Positions 8,508 to 17,555 of a stretch of DNA of 64,000 bases are shown here, piece by piece. Source of the stretch: Pseudoflavonifractor capillosus (GTDB lineage Bacteria; Bacillota; Clostridia; Oscillospirales; Oscillospiraceae); assembly GCF_016899775.1 (NCBI RefSeq), contig NZ_JACJJE010000005.1, positions 48,141 through 112,140 on the forward strand, read 5' to 3'. Numbering within the stretch: the first letter of the stretch is position 1; each line of letters starts with the position of its first letter. The notes beneath the pieces are model-generated. The model made no database searches. It was given only the letters and a program-made list of their open reading frames with translations, and was not told the DNA's origin. Made by a program: the position numbers and the translations under genes.

Positions 8508-9641
8508 TTGGATACCACAAAGATGAGAACCTGGGCGGAGATTGATCTGTCCGCCCTGGAGCACAACTACCGGACCCTCCGGGCCATGCTGGCCCCGGGG
8601 TGCCGGTTTTTGGGATTGTGTAAGGCCAACGCCTACGGCCACGGGGCGGCGGTGATCGGCAAGGAGCTGGAGGAGCTGGGGGCCGAGATGCTGGCGGTGG
8701 CCTGTGTCAGCGAGGCCGTGGAGCTGCGCCGCAGCGGCGTCACCGCTCCCATCCTGTGCCTGGGGGAGACCCCGGAGGAGTGCTACCCCCTGCTGCTGGA
8801 GCACCACATCACCCAGATGGTGGAGGACCTGGAGACGGGTGAGAAGCTGTCCGCCGCCGCCCAGAGGGCGGGGGAGACCCTGATCATCCATGTGAAGCTG
8901 GACACGGGCATGAGCCGCCTGGGCTTCTTCTGGGAGGCGGACCGGGCAGACGAGACAGCCGATGAAATGGCCCGGCTGTGCCGCCTTCCCGGCCTGGAGG
9001 CGGAGGGGCTGTTCACCCACTTCTCCGACGCCGACGGCAGTGAGGAGTACACCATGGGGCAGTTTACCAAATTCCTGGACGCCAAGGCCGCCCTGGAGGC
9101 CCGGGGGATCACTTTTAAAATTTGCCATTGTGCCTCCAGCGCCGCTGTGCTAAACTATCCCTGTACCCACCTGGACATGGTGCGGCCGGGGATCGCCCTG
9201 TACGGCTACTACCCGGCCCAGGAGCTGAAGGGACTGGACGGCCCCGGCCTGGAGCCGGTGATGACGGTGAAGAGCCGCATCTCCGCCGTCCGCGCCCTGC
9301 CCAAGGGCACCTATGTGAGCTATGGCCGCACCGCCCGGCTGGAACGGGACTCTCTGCTGGCGGTGGTGCCCATCGGCTACGGGGACGGCTACCCCAGAAG
9401 CCTGTCCAACCGGATGACCATGAAAATTCACGGGGCGGAGTGCCCCATTGTGGGCCGGGTGTGCATGGACATGTGCATGGTGGACGTGACCGACGTGCCC
9501 GGCGTCCAGGCCGGGGACACCGCCGTGGTGTACGACGGCCCCCTGCTGGAGCGGGCCGCCCAGCTGGCGGGCACCATCCCCTATGAACTGCTGTGCGCCG
9601 TCAGCCCCCGAGTGCCCCGGGTGTATCTGGAGCGTCGGTAA
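8508..9641 (+). CDS. alr: Alanine racemase
   Basis: A PLP enzyme converting L- to D-alanine for peptidoglycan. The PLP lysine is in LCKANAYGHG (residue 39) and the second catalytic base Tyr in VSYGRTAR. PIGYGDGYPR and GRVCMDMCMVDVT are the usual C-terminal beta-domain motifs. Length, 377 residues, is normal. The start is probably TTG 8508, nine bases after GAGGAAG; ATG 8523 is possible but lies 17 bases after AGGAG. The order lipoprotein-alr-mazF is the one common in Firmicutes. Confidence 0.95.
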   Translation: MDTTKMRTWAEIDLSALEHNYRTLRAMLAPGCRFLGLCKANAYGHGAAVIGKELEELGAEMLAVACVSEAVELRRSGVTAPILCLGETPEECYPLLLEHHITQMVEDLETGEKLSAAAQRAGETLIIHVKLDTGMSRLGFFWEADRADETADEMARLCRLPGLEAEGLFTHFSDADGSEEYTMGQFTKFLDAKAALEARGITFKICHCASSAAVLNYPCTHLDMVRPGIALYGYYPAQELKGLDGPGLEPVMTVKSRISAVRALPKGTYVSYGRTARLERDSLLAVVPIGYGDGYPRSLSNRMTMKIHGAECPIVGRVCMDMCMVDVTDVPGVQAGDTAVVYDGPLLERAAQLAGTIPYELLCAVSPRVPRVYLERR

Positions 9642-9805
9642 GCCCATCAAATCAGGCGGGCTAGGGGCGGCACACATTCCGTCGAACGCACATAGAATGC
9701 GCTGGAGCGGCAGGCCGTTTGCCTGCGGCAGGGGAGGAGCGCAGGGAGAATTTTCCGCTCCGGCGGCGTATAATCCCCGACGACCCGTGGGAAAATCCTA
9801 GTACA

Positions 9806-9838
9806 GCGTTACATAAGACCTCTGTGGCCTCGTAACGC
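9806..9838. promoter_or_regulatory. Inverted repeat upstream of mazF (possible operator)
   Basis: GCGTTAC (9806-9812) and GTAACGC (9832-9838) form a 7-bp dyad with a 19-base gap, 30 bases before the mazF start. MazEF-type loci are usually self-repressed through palindromes in this position. No -35/-10 pair is clear, so this is a suggestion only. The 9642-9868 gap holds no antitoxin frame that I can support. Confidence 0.35.
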
Positions 9839-9868
9839 GTACTATTTTCCAGCGGAGTGTGAAAGTGT

Positions 9869-10234
9869 GTGGACAACAGCGTAAGACGAGGCGATATTTT
9901 TTACGCCGACCTCAGCCCGGTGGTGGGCAGTGAGCAGGGGGGCGTGCGGCCGGTGCTCATCGTGCAGAATGACACGGGAAACCGGCACAGTCCCACCGTC
10001 ATCGCGGCGGCCATCACCTCTCAGACCGGAAAAGCCCGGCTTCCCACCCATATCTCCCTATCGGCCCTGAGCTGCGGACTGCCCAAGGACTCCATCATCC
10101 TTCTGGAGCAGATCCGCACCCTGGATAAGCGCCGCCTGCGGGAGCACATGGGCAAGCTGGACGATACAGTCATGAAAAAAGTAGACAACGCCATCGCGGT
10201 TAGCTTTGGCCTCCACCCGGAGACCATGGTGTAA
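9869..10234 (+). CDS. mazF: MazF/NdoA-type endoribonuclease toxin
   Basis: A 121-residue MazF-family RNase that cuts mRNA at short sequences. Family marks are [20 protein letters not shown] near the N-terminus, RPVLIVQND, and the helix-forming [14 protein letters not shown], close to Bacillus NdoA. The start is GTG 9869 with a weak GGAGTG site. In Bacillus the antitoxin gene ndoAI lies between alr and ndoA. Here the 227 bases between alr and mazF encode no recognisable antitoxin, so control must come from elsewhere, or the antitoxin is too diverged to see. Confidence 0.92.
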   Translation: MDNSVRRGDIFYADLSPVVGSEQGGVRPVLIVQNDTGNRHSPTVIAAAITSQTGKARLPTHISLSALSCGLPKDSIILLEQIRTLDKRRLREHMGKLDDTVMKKVDNAIAVSFGLHPETMV

Positions 10235-10304
10235 CCCGGGCGGCCGCCTCTCACGGGGCGGTTTACATAACGATAAACGGGCGCGGCCCAAAGGAGTACA
10301 GAGG

Positions 10305-10817
10305 ATGAAACAAACACACAACTGGAAGATCCGCGTGGGGGCCTTCTGCCTGACCGCCCTGTGCCTGGGCACCGGAGTGGCTCTGGCAGCGGGGGCGGGG
10401 AGCGAGAGCGACCCCCTGGTGACCCTGAGCTATCTCAACGAGACGGTGCTCCCCAAGCTGAAGCAGGACGTGGAGGCCAGCGCCGAGACCCGCCAGGCGG
10501 AACTCACCACTCAGTTCAATCAGATCGCCGCCCAGGGCGGAGGGGGGACCAGTGCCTCCTACACGGTGGTCACCCTCAACCCCGGACAGCGGATGAACCT
10601 GGACCTGGGGGCCGAGGTGATGCTCCGGGTGGGCAGTGCCGCCGCGGGGGCGGCGGTGAACCCGGCCCTGGTGGACGTGACCACCGGCGGTAACCTGAAC
10701 AGCGGCGAAGGGCTGGTGCAGAACCACCTGTACATGGCTACCATGACCGACCACTACATCACCGCCGGGGGCAGCACGGTAAAGGTGCTGGTCCGGGGCG
10801 GATACAGCCTTTCATAA
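10305..10817 (+). CDS. Secreted protein with LxSLSYL module, no SLH domains
   Basis: A 170-residue protein with an N-terminal signal sequence (positive start, hydrophobic core, cleavage near ALAAGAG). The mature part begins SDPLVTLSYLNETVLP, continues with a helical Gln/Glu-rich stretch and an AAQGGGGTS linker, then a beta domain ending VKVLVRGGYSLS. The same order appears in the SLH protein at 48476-49552 (DSLISLSYLTDTFLP, helical stretch, QGGTGTSG, beta domain), so the two are paralogues. The start is ATG 10305 after AAGGAG. It ends at a strong terminator shared with the MATE gene. Likely exported to the cell wall; function unknown. Confidence 0.75.
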   Translation: MKQTHNWKIRVGAFCLTALCLGTGVALAAGAGSESDPLVTLSYLNETVLPKLKQDVEASAETRQAELTTQFNQIAAQGGGGTSASYTVVTLNPGQRMNLDLGAEVMLRVGSAAAGAAVNPALVDVTTGGNLNSGEGLVQNHLYMATMTDHYITAGGSTVKVLVRGGYSLS

Positions 10818-10830
10818 CAAAATCAAATGC

Positions 10831-10870
10831 AAATACGGCTCGGACCCAAAAGGTCCGAGCCGTATTTTTA
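10831..10870. terminator. Bidirectional terminator between convergent genes
   Basis: A perfect 16-bp stem (10831-10846 with 10852-10867), 5-base loop, A-rich on the left and T-rich on the right. It can stop transcription from both the secreted-protein gene and the MATE gene. Confidence 0.85.
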
Positions 10871-12223
10871 TGCTTCGTCCCGGGTGGGGAGGCGGTAGCC
10901 GATCCCTTTGAGCTCCAGGGCAAAGACGGTGGAGTGGAATAGGACGATGACCACCCAGCCCAGGCCGGTGGCCAGGGCCACCGCGTTCAGGCCCAGCAGG
11001 CCCACCAGGGCGTAGGTTCCGATGACCCGGACGGCGATCTGGAGGGTGGTGCCGATGAAGGTGACGTTCATCCGGCCGATGCCCCGGTAGTGGCCCACAT
11101 AGGAGTGGCCGATGAAGGACAGGAAATAGAAGGGCCCCATCCAGAGCAGATACGAGGCGCCCAGGGCGATGCTCGCCCCGTCCCCGTCCAGGAAGGGGGT
11201 CACCAGGGCGTGCCCCCCGAAGGTCAGCAGGAGGGAGAATACCACGCCGATCCCCACCACCATGACAGCTCCGTTCCGGAAGCCGTCCAGAGCCCGGCGG
11301 TGTTTTTTTGCCCCCTGGTTCTGGGCCACAAAGATGGCGATGGCCTCGCAGCCGCTGATGCCGAAGGCCTGGCTGAAGTTCTCCACGCGGGTGGTGGCGG
11401 TGAAGGCGGAGATGGCGGCGGTGCTGATGCCGTTGACGGCGCTCTGTACGATGAGCTTGCCCAGGTAGAGGCTGGACTGCTGGAGGGCGGCCACCGCGCC
11501 ATAGCTGGCGGTGAGGCGCATCAGCGTGGGGTCCATGCGCATGTCGGAGCGCTGGATCATCAAAAAAGGCTGCTTTTTCCGGATATACACCAGACACAGC
11601 AGGGCGGAGAGGAGCTGGGCGCTGGAGGTGGCCAGGGCGGTCCCCTGGATGCCCAGCCCCAGCTGGGCCACCAGCACCCAGGCCGCCCCCAGGTTGTACC
11701 CCAGGGAGATGAGCAGGAAGAACAGGGCCGCCTGGGTGTTGCCGATGGCCCGCAGGGTGGCGGCCAGGTAGTTATAGGCGAAGGTAAAGACCATTCCAAC
11801 CAGGATGATCCGCAGGTAGTCGGTGACGTAGCCCATCAGCTCGGGGGGCGTCTGGATCAGGACCAGCAGCGGGTTTAAAAACAGAAGGGTCAGACTCACC
11901 GCCGCCAGCACGGTCCCTCCGATGAGCACGCCGGAGACAAAGAGCTGCTGGCGCAGGCGGGGGAAGTTCTCCTCCCCGAAAAATCGGGCCACCAGCACGG
12001 AGGAGCCCATACAGGCTCCGGTGATCACATAGATAAACAGATTCATCACGCTCTCTGCCACCCCCAGGGCGGCGAAGGCGTCCCCGCCGATGTAGTAGGT
12101 GACCACCAGAGAGTTGATGATGTTGTACAGCTGCTGGAGCACATTGGCCGCCAGCAGGGGGAGGCACAGCCGGATCAGCTGTCCGGTGATGGGACCGGAG
12201 GTGAGATGGACATGTTTGGACAC
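10868..12223 (-). CDS. MATE-family multidrug/toxin efflux pump
   Basis: A 451-residue membrane protein of the MATE family, which exports organic cations using Na+ or H+ gradients. The N-terminus (LTSGPITGQLIRLCLPLL, then NVLQQLYNIINSLVV) is the typical first helix pair, and about 12 hydrophobic segments follow in two similar halves. The open frame extends to 12340, but GTG 12223 has GAGGAGGT seven bases upstream and gives the usual MATE N-terminus. Substrate cannot be deduced. It converges on the secreted protein gene across a shared terminator. Confidence 0.9.
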   Translation of the reverse strand: MSKHVHLTSGPITGQLIRLCLPLLAANVLQQLYNIINSLVVTYYIGGDAFAALGVAESVMNLFIYVITGACMGSSVLVARFFGEENFPRLRQQLFVSGVLIGGTVLAAVSLTLLFLNPLLVLIQTPPELMGYVTDYLRIILVGMVFTFAYNYLAATLRAIGNTQAALFFLLISLGYNLGAAWVLVAQLGLGIQGTALATSSAQLLSALLCLVYIRKKQPFLMIQRSDMRMDPTLMRLTASYGAVAALQQSSLYLGKLIVQSAVNGISTAAISAFTATTRVENFSQAFGISGCEAIAIFVAQNQGAKKHRRALDGFRNGAVMVVGIGVVFSLLLTFGGHALVTPFLDGDGASIALGASYLLWMGPFYFLSFIGHSYVGHYRGIGRMNVTFIGTTLQIAVRVIGTYALVGLLGLNAVALATGLGWVVIVLFHSTVFALELKGIGYRLPTRDEA

Positions 12224-12480
12224 AGGCAGGACCTCCTCGGGATTGAGCTCCGGAAGCGGGAAAAAACGACCGGATGCTACTATCATACCCGAAAAAACAG
12301 CATTTGTAAAATGCATGATCCGGCGGTTTTTCATAAACAAAAAGAAATAGGTGGCCCGGAACAGAAATCTGGGGCCCCGACAGGAAACAGCCGAATCTGA
12401 CGGAGAGCCTGTCCTATAATGAGTCTATCCAGAATTTGGGCGTCCTCCGTCTGGAGAGGCGCCTGGAAGGGAGAGCGCGT

Positions 12481-12798
12481 ATGTCCGTGACCTGTATGGA
12501 GGAAAACCGCTGCCTCACCGCGTCCCTGTCCGGGGAGCTGGACCACCACCGGGCCCGGGAGGTGATGGAGGAGCTGGACCGGCAGATCGACGCCGCACTG
12601 CCCCGGAAGCTGACCCTGGACCTGGCCGGGCTGACCTTTACCGACAGCTCCGGCATCGCCGTGGTGCTGCGCACCTTCCGGCGGATGCGGCAGCTCCAGG
12701 GGAGCATGGCGGTGGTCAACGCCCCAGAGCAGGCCAGACGGGTGTTTCAGGCCGCCGGCCTGGACAAGCTGGTCCCGTTTGAGCCCGATGTCAAATAA
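12481..12798 (+). CDS. spoIIAA: Anti-sigma-F factor antagonist SpoIIAA
   Basis: A 105-residue STAS-domain protein. When dephosphorylated it binds SpoIIAB and frees sigma-F in the forespore. The phosphorylated serine is in FTDSSGIAVV (Ser57 here, Ser58 in Bacillus). The start is ATG 12481 behind GGAAGGGAGAG; an upstream frame to 12436 is not needed. A TATAAT at 12415-12420 may belong to its promoter, but no convincing -35 or sigma-H site was found. First gene of spoIIA. Confidence 0.95.
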   Translation: MSVTCMEENRCLTASLSGELDHHRAREVMEELDRQIDAALPRKLTLDLAGLTFTDSSGIAVVLRTFRRMRQLQGSMAVVNAPEQARRVFQAAGLDKLVPFEPDVK

Positions 12799-12866
12799 AA
12801 TGCTTGCTGTACGCTCGGCGCGCCTGCGCTGCGATGAAACTGCGCCCCAGTAAGGAGGTTTTACAT

Positions 12867-13304
12867 ATGAACGCGGAAAATTATGTCACCCTGGAGTTCC
12901 CCAGCCGCTCCGCCAACGAGGGGTTCGCCCGGGCGGCGGCGGCCTGCTTCGCCGCCCAGCTGGACCCCACCCTGGAGGAGGTCAACGACATCAAGACCGC
13001 CGTCAGCGAGGCGGTGACCAACGCCATTGTCCACGCCTATCCCGATCGGATCGGCCGGGTGGTGATGAAGCTGCGCCGGCGGGAGAACCAGGTGCTGGAG
13101 ATTGTGGTGCGGGACTGGGGGGTGGGCATCGCCGACGTGGAGCAGGCCCGCACCCCCCTGTTTACCACCGGCAGCGAGGAGCGCTCCGGCATGGGCTTCA
13201 CCATTATGGAGAGCTTCATGGACTCCCTGAAGGTGCGCTCCGCCCCGGGAAAGGGGACCACGGTGACCATGCGGCGGCAGATCGCCCGCCGGGTGTCGGG
13301 ATGA
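12867..13304 (+). CDS. spoIIAB: Anti-sigma-F factor and serine kinase SpoIIAB
   Basis: A 145-residue GHKL-fold kinase that holds sigma-F inactive and phosphorylates SpoIIAA. The ATP site is visible as the N box (SEAVTNAIVHAY), the G1 box (DWGVGI) and the G2 box (GSEERSGMGFTIM). ATG 12867 has AAGGAGG at ideal spacing. Its stop overlaps the sigF start by 4 bases, so translation of the inhibitor and its sigma factor is coupled. Confidence 0.96.
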   Translation: MNAENYVTLEFPSRSANEGFARAAAACFAAQLDPTLEEVNDIKTAVSEAVTNAIVHAYPDRIGRVVMKLRRRENQVLEIVVRDWGVGIADVEQARTPLFTTGSEERSGMGFTIMESFMDSLKVRSAPGKGTTVTMRRQIARRVSG

Positions 13305-14023
13305 ATGGGACACCCACCGCCCCGGAGCTGCTGGAGGCCGCCAGGAACGGGGACAACCGGGCCTGTGAGCAGGTGCTGGAGGAGAACAACGGCCTTATCT
13401 GGTCCGTGGTGCGCCGGTACTATGGCCGGGGGGTGGAGCCGGACGACCTGTACCAGCTGGGCTGCCTGGGTTTCCTCAAGGCGGTGCGGGGCTTTGACCC
13501 CGCCTTCGGCACCCAGTTCTCCACCTACGCGGTGCCCAAGATCGCCGGGGAGATCCGCCGATTTCTTCGGGACGACGGGGCGGTGAAGGTGAGCCGGGGG
13601 CTGAAGGAGCGGAGCATCTCTCTCCGGGGGGTCCGGGCCCGGCTGTGCGGAGAGCTGGGGCGGGAGCCCGCCCTGTCCGAGCTGGCGGAGGCCACCGGCC
13701 TGACCCCCGAGGAGATCGCCGCGGCGGAGACCGCCGCCGAGCCGGTGATCTCCCTCCAGACGGAGACGGGGGAAGGGGGGCTGACCCTGGAGGGGATGCT
13801 CACCAGCGGCGGCATGGAGGAGGGACTCATTGAGCGGCTGTCCCTGCGCTCCGCCCTGGAGGAGCTGCCGGAGCGGGAGCGCCAGGTGCTGCTGCTGCGG
13901 TACTACAAGGGGCTGACCCAGACCCAGTCGGCCAAGGTGCTGGGGGTGTCACAGGTGCAGGTCTCCCGGCTGGAACGGCGGGCGGTGGACCGGCTGCGGC
14001 AGATACTGGACCCGCCGAAATAA
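13301..14023 (+). CDS. sigF: RNA polymerase sigma-F factor (SpoIIAC)
   Basis: A 240-residue sigma-70-family factor directing early forespore transcription. Region 2 is GLIWSVVRRYYGRGVEPDDL followed by GCLGFLKAVRGFDP and FSTYAVPKIAGEIRRFLRDDG. Region 3 is LGREPALSELAEATGL, and region 4 is LPERERQVLLLRYYKGLTQTQ with the recognition helix VSQVQVSRLERRA. Length and order spoIIAA-AB-AC match the classical operon, evidence that the organism can form spores. A terminator-like hairpin lies about 75 bases downstream. Confidence 0.96.
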   Translation: MNGTPTAPELLEAARNGDNRACEQVLEENNGLIWSVVRRYYGRGVEPDDLYQLGCLGFLKAVRGFDPAFGTQFSTYAVPKIAGEIRRFLRDDGAVKVSRGLKERSISLRGVRARLCGELGREPALSELAEATGLTPEEIAAAETAAEPVISLQTETGEGGLTLEGMLTSGGMEEGLIERLSLRSALEELPERERQVLLLRYYKGLTQTQSAKVLGVSQVQVSRLERRAVDRLRQILDPPK

Positions 14024-14091
14024 AACTTCATGCGCTTTGGCGCACCGCGATCAGAAACAAGAGCAGCGGGCATCTTAAAGTTTTTTTGCAT

Positions 14092-14255
14092 AGAAAAAAC
14101 CGCCTCCCCTTGGCGGAGGGGAGGCGGTAAACCGGGCGTGGAGGACTTGAATACGGTCAGGAGAGAGAGGACCGTGATCAGCACGCCGCGGGAGAGAATG
14201 GCGCCCGGGACAAACCTCAAATCTGTCCAGGACCCGTAAGAAATCCTCTTTACGG
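14092..14255 (-). ncRNA. Candidate small structured RNA
   Basis: In the gap between sigF and the DUF1576 gene the minus strand has an extended -10 (TGTTATAAT, TATAAT at 14261-14266). It is followed by about 160 bases with several small inverted repeats (14234-14239/14250-14255; 14208-14212/14224-14228; 14153-14158/14170-14175). It ends in an 11-bp stem (14099-14109/14118-14128) followed on this strand by six T. That is the outline of an independent short transcript. The -35 is weak. A short hydrophobic frame starting with TTG at 14220 is an alternative reading, without a good ribosome site. Confidence 0.3.
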
Positions 14256-14350
14256 TTCCTATTATAACAGCGGAAAGATTAAACAGGTATAAATGAAGGA
14301 GAGGGAAACGCTAAAGTAACGTTAAGAATTCGGGAGCGGGGACACTGCGG

Positions 14351-15706
14351 TCAGTGATCCCGCTCCTCGGTCATCTCCTGGCGGTCCGGGGGCGGAAGGG
14401 GCTCGTCGTGCTCCACCGGGTCGAAGTAGTCCCGGTCGGTGAGCGTGGGCCTGCGGTGCCGGAAAATGTCGATGATCAGGGGGTAGAGGACAATGGCCAC
14501 CAGCCCCCCGGAAAAGCCGTTGTTGTAGAGGTTCATTCCAGCCACCGGCGTGCCGGTATAGAGCACCACCGAGGAGTGGAGAAATCCGGCCAGCACCCCA
14601 AAGGGCCAGCCGAAGTAGCCCGAGATGGGGGCCAGGGTGGTGCAGAACAGACAGGCCAGCTGAACGGCGGAGTCGCTCAGGGACCAGTGCATCACCACGC
14701 CCCCCAGAAAGACCCCGGCCATCACAGGGATGATATTCCGGGCGTGCTTGCCGAAGGCGGAAAAGCCCATGATGGTGAGAATGCCCCCCACCGTGGGGCC
14801 GTTCAGGTCGCCGCCTCCGCCCAGGATAAAGGCGATGCCGATGAGGCCGTTGATTCCCATGTTGATCAGCACCGGGCCGGCGCCGAACATGCGCAGATAG
14901 TCGCTGGGGGCCCGCCCGCTGGTGAGCAGCAGGCGGCGGTATCCGGCCCAGGAGGCCCAGGCCGGCCTTCCGGAGCACAGCAGCCCCAGGAGAAAAAGCA
15001 CGGCGCAGAAGATCCCCAGGGCCAGCCCCAGGGGGAGATCATATCCCTCGGCCCAGTGGTACCGGGTGGCTGGAGAGGCCCCCATGGAGCTGATCAGCGG
15101 AACCAGGATAAAGGCCAGCAGGCCGCAGGCAAAGCCCACATTATACAGGTTCATGCCGTTTTGGATCTTATAGGTGTAGGCGGAGAGGGGAGGCAAAATA
15201 AAGCCGATCAGCACCCCCACCAGACCGCCCAGCAGGGGGGTGCCCCAGCCGTTGTCCAATGCGATGTAGCTGATGACCGGAGCCAGGGCGGTGGAGAGCA
15301 GGCCGGTGGGGACATACTTTCCGAAGGGCTCCCGCCGGAGCTTGGCGTAGAGCCAGGAGCCCAGCAGGATGGGCCAGATGTTGACGACATTTTTGCCGAA
15401 CAGGGAGAAGCCGGACATGAGCCCCACCACCACCAGGGAGAAGCCGTTGAACGGCTCGTGGGAGAGACGCAGCATCACCAGGGTGACGGCGGTCACCAGG
15501 GCGGAGTTGATCAGAGCGGCCCCCGGTCCGGCAATGAGCACATAGTCGGTGATCAGTGCGTCCTCGGTGAGAACAATGGTCGCCAGACCGGGGAGGATCT
15601 GATCCAGAGGGCCCAGAAAAAGACCGAACAGGGCCAGGGCGGCGGCGTAGATCCAGAGCAGCGTATACATCCGGTCATACCGCATGGAGTCCGCATGGTG
15701 GCGCAT
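14351..15706 (-). CDS. DUF1576 family membrane protein
   Basis: A 451-residue protein with about 12 predicted membrane helices and a soluble charged tail (RDYFDPVEHDEPLPPPDRQ). It contains an internal duplication: GMNLYNVGFACGLLAF in the first half and GMNLYNNGFSGGLVAI in the second, each after an NGMNLY-type turn, like transporters with two inverted halves. I assign it to DUF1576 from these repeats and the overall pattern. Function is unknown, probably transport. ATG 15706 follows AAAGGAG. It lies 23 bases after ribF and may be the last gene of the nusA-ribF transcription unit. Confidence 0.8.
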   Translation of the reverse strand: MRHHADSMRYDRMYTLLWIYAAALALFGLFLGPLDQILPGLATIVLTEDALITDYVLIAGPGAALINSALVTAVTLVMLRLSHEPFNGFSLVVVGLMSGFSLFGKNVVNIWPILLGSWLYAKLRREPFGKYVPTGLLSTALAPVISYIALDNGWGTPLLGGLVGVLIGFILPPLSAYTYKIQNGMNLYNVGFACGLLAFILVPLISSMGASPATRYHWAEGYDLPLGLALGIFCAVLFLLGLLCSGRPAWASWAGYRRLLLTSGRAPSDYLRMFGAGPVLINMGINGLIGIAFILGGGGDLNGPTVGGILTIMGFSAFGKHARNIIPVMAGVFLGGVVMHWSLSDSAVQLACLFCTTLAPISGYFGWPFGVLAGFLHSSVVLYTGTPVAGMNLYNNGFSGGLVAIVLYPLIIDIFRHRRPTLTDRDYFDPVEHDEPLPPPDRQEMTEERDH

Positions 15707-15729
15707 AGAGGAATCTCCTTTCCGCTGTG

Positions 15730-16656
15730 TCAGGGGATGGGGAGCGGGGGGACCGCCTGGAAGTAGTCCCGGGTCTGCTGGGCGTTGCGGCGGATCTCGT
15801 CGGAGAGGGCCTGGAAGGAGGAGAATTTGCGCTCCTCCCGGATGTGGTGGTAGAACTCCATCCGCAGCTCCTGGCCGTACAGGTCCCCGGAGAAGTCCAG
15901 AATGAACCCCTCCACCGTCACCCGGCCGTCGTTGTCCTCCACGGTGGGCCGCACCCCCACATTGGTGACGGCGGCATAGCGCTGTCCGGCCACCGAGACC
16001 TGTGTGGCGTACACTCCGAAGGCGGGGATGATTACCGGGGAGGGAATCTGGAGGTTCACCGTGGGGAAGCCCAGGGAGGAGCTGCCGATTTTCTTCCCGT
16101 GGGTGACCCGGTTGGTGAGCACGTGGGGATGGCCCAGAAACTCCACCGCCCGGTCCATCTCCCCCTGGGCAATGAGGGTTCGGATATAGGTGGAGGAGAT
16201 GGTGATGTCCTCCAGCTCCACCTTGCCGATGATGTCACAGCCAATCCCCAGCTGGGCGCAGGCCTCCTGGAGCCGCTGGGGATTTCCCTTGCCCATGTAG
16301 CCGAAGTGGAAGTCGTGTCCCGCCACCACATGGACCACGCCCAGCTCCTTCACCAGGTACTGGGTGATAAAATCCCGCCATTCCATGCGCATCATGCCGT
16401 CAAAGCTGGAGACGATGACCTCCTGAATGCCATAGCAGGTGCGCATGAGCCACGCCCGGTCCTCCACCGAACTGAGCAGGGGGACCACCTGGCCGGTGAT
16501 GGCGGCGGTGGGGCTGCGGTCGAAGGTGAAGGCGGAGGCCACCGCCCCCAGTTCTCTGGACTTCTCCACGACCCGCTCCAGCAGGGCCCCGTGGCCCCGG
16601 TGGACTCCGTCGAAGAAGCCCAGGGCAATGACACGTTTGCTTTTCTTCAAAACCAA
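15730..16656 (-). CDS. ribF: Bifunctional riboflavin kinase / FAD synthetase
   Basis: A 308-residue enzyme making FMN and FAD. The N-terminal nucleotidyltransferase domain has GFFDGVHRGHGALL, and the ISSTYIR motif appears at mid-length. The C-terminal riboflavin kinase domain has GFPTVNLQ and GVRPTVEDNDGRVTVE. The start is TTG 16656, five bases after AAGGAG; TTG 16650 is possible. The position after truB is the usual one in the infB operon. Confidence 0.95.
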   Translation of the reverse strand: MVLKKSKRVIALGFFDGVHRGHGALLERVVEKSRELGAVASAFTFDRSPTAAITGQVVPLLSSVEDRAWLMRTCYGIQEVIVSSFDGMMRMEWRDFITQYLVKELGVVHVVAGHDFHFGYMGKGNPQRLQEACAQLGIGCDIIGKVELEDITISSTYIRTLIAQGEMDRAVEFLGHPHVLTNRVTHGKKIGSSSLGFPTVNLQIPSPVIIPAFGVYATQVSVAGQRYAAVTNVGVRPTVEDNDGRVTVEGFILDFSGDLYGQELRMEFYHHIREERKFSSFQALSDEIRRNAQQTRDYFQAVPPLPIP

Positions 16657-16685
16657 TTACTCTCCTTTACAGGCCCGTATCGGCC

Positions 16686-17555
16686 TTATACCTCAAAAAA
16701 GCTCTTGATGGTCCGCAGGGTTCCCCGCTCCACCCGGCTCAGGGACAGAAATTCCCCCGTGGCGCCGTATACCCGGTACTCCCCGTCCTCTGTGCCGGGC
16801 AGGGGGAAAGACACGCCGTTGCGCACCCTTTTTTCCGCCTCGGGGCGGAGGCGCAGCTCTGGCCGGCCGGAGAAGTAGGCGTCCACCGGCGTCAGCAGGG
16901 AGGCCGGGGCCGGGTGCTCCAAAACCTCCGACAGGGGGTGGGACTGCTCCAGGGTAAACCCGGCGGCCATGGTCCGGCGCAGGGAGAACATAGTCCCGCC
17001 GCAGCCCAGAGCCCGGCCGATGTCGTGGCACAGGGTGCGCACATAGGTGCCCTTGGAGCACCGCACCCGGAGGAGAAAGTCAGCGCCGCTTATCTGCTCC
17101 TCCACCGTCAGGGAGTGGATGGTGATGTTCCTGGGGGGCCGCTCCACCTCTCTGCCCTTTCGGGCCAGCTCATAGAGCTTCTTTCCCTGGATCTTGATGG
17201 CGGAGTACATGGGGGGGATCTGCTGAATGTCCCCTCGGAAGGGCTCCAGAGCGGCCTCCAGCGCCTCCAGGGTGATGTCCACAGGGTGGGTCTCCAGCAC
17301 CGTGCCGGTGGTGTCCTGGGTGTCGGTGACCTGGCCCAGGCGCAGGCCGGCCAGGTATTCCTTCTCCCCCTCACTGGCGAACTCCACCGCCCGGGTGGCC
17401 CGGCCCACAAACACTGGGAGAACCCCCGTGGCCATGGGGTCCAGAGTGCCCGCGTGGCCGATGCGCCGCTCGCATAAGATCCGTCTCAGCTTTGCGCACA
17501 CATCCATACTGGTCCAGTCCTGGGGCTTGTCGATGATTAAAATTCCATTAGGCAC
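16686..17555 (-). CDS. truB: tRNA pseudouridine-55 synthase TruB
   Basis: A 289-residue enzyme forming pseudouridine 55 in tRNA. The catalytic Asp is in GHAGTLDPMATGVLP; KEYLAGLRLG, RCSKGTYVRTLCHDIG and a C-terminal PUA-like region are as expected. The start is GTG 17555, seven bases after GGAGG. The first 16 codons are duplicated upstream in a separate small frame (17548-17727) whose stop codon overlaps this start. Confidence 0.95.
   Translation of the reverse strand: MPNGILIIDKPQDWTSMDVCAKLRRILCERRIGHAGTLDPMATGVLPVFVGRATRAVEFASEGEKEYLAGLRLGQVTDTQDTTGTVLETHPVDITLEALEAALEPFRGDIQQIPPMYSAIKIQGKKLYELARKGREVERPPRNITIHSLTVEEQISGADFLLRVRCSKGTYVRTLCHDIGRALGCGGTMFSLRRTMAAGFTLEQSHPLSEVLEHPAPASLLTPVDAYFSGRPELRLRPEAEKRVRNGVSFPLPGTEDGEYRVYGATGEFLSLSRVERGTLRTIKSFFEV

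Noticed and set aside
13903..14220. Small minus-strand hydrophobic frame opposite sigF
   Set aside because: TTG start, no ribosome site, and most of it lies antisense to sigF; kept only as part of the candidate RNA note.
14354..15766. 470-residue plus-strand frame over the DUF1576 gene
   Set aside because: His/Gln/Gly-rich antisense shadow of a membrane protein gene.
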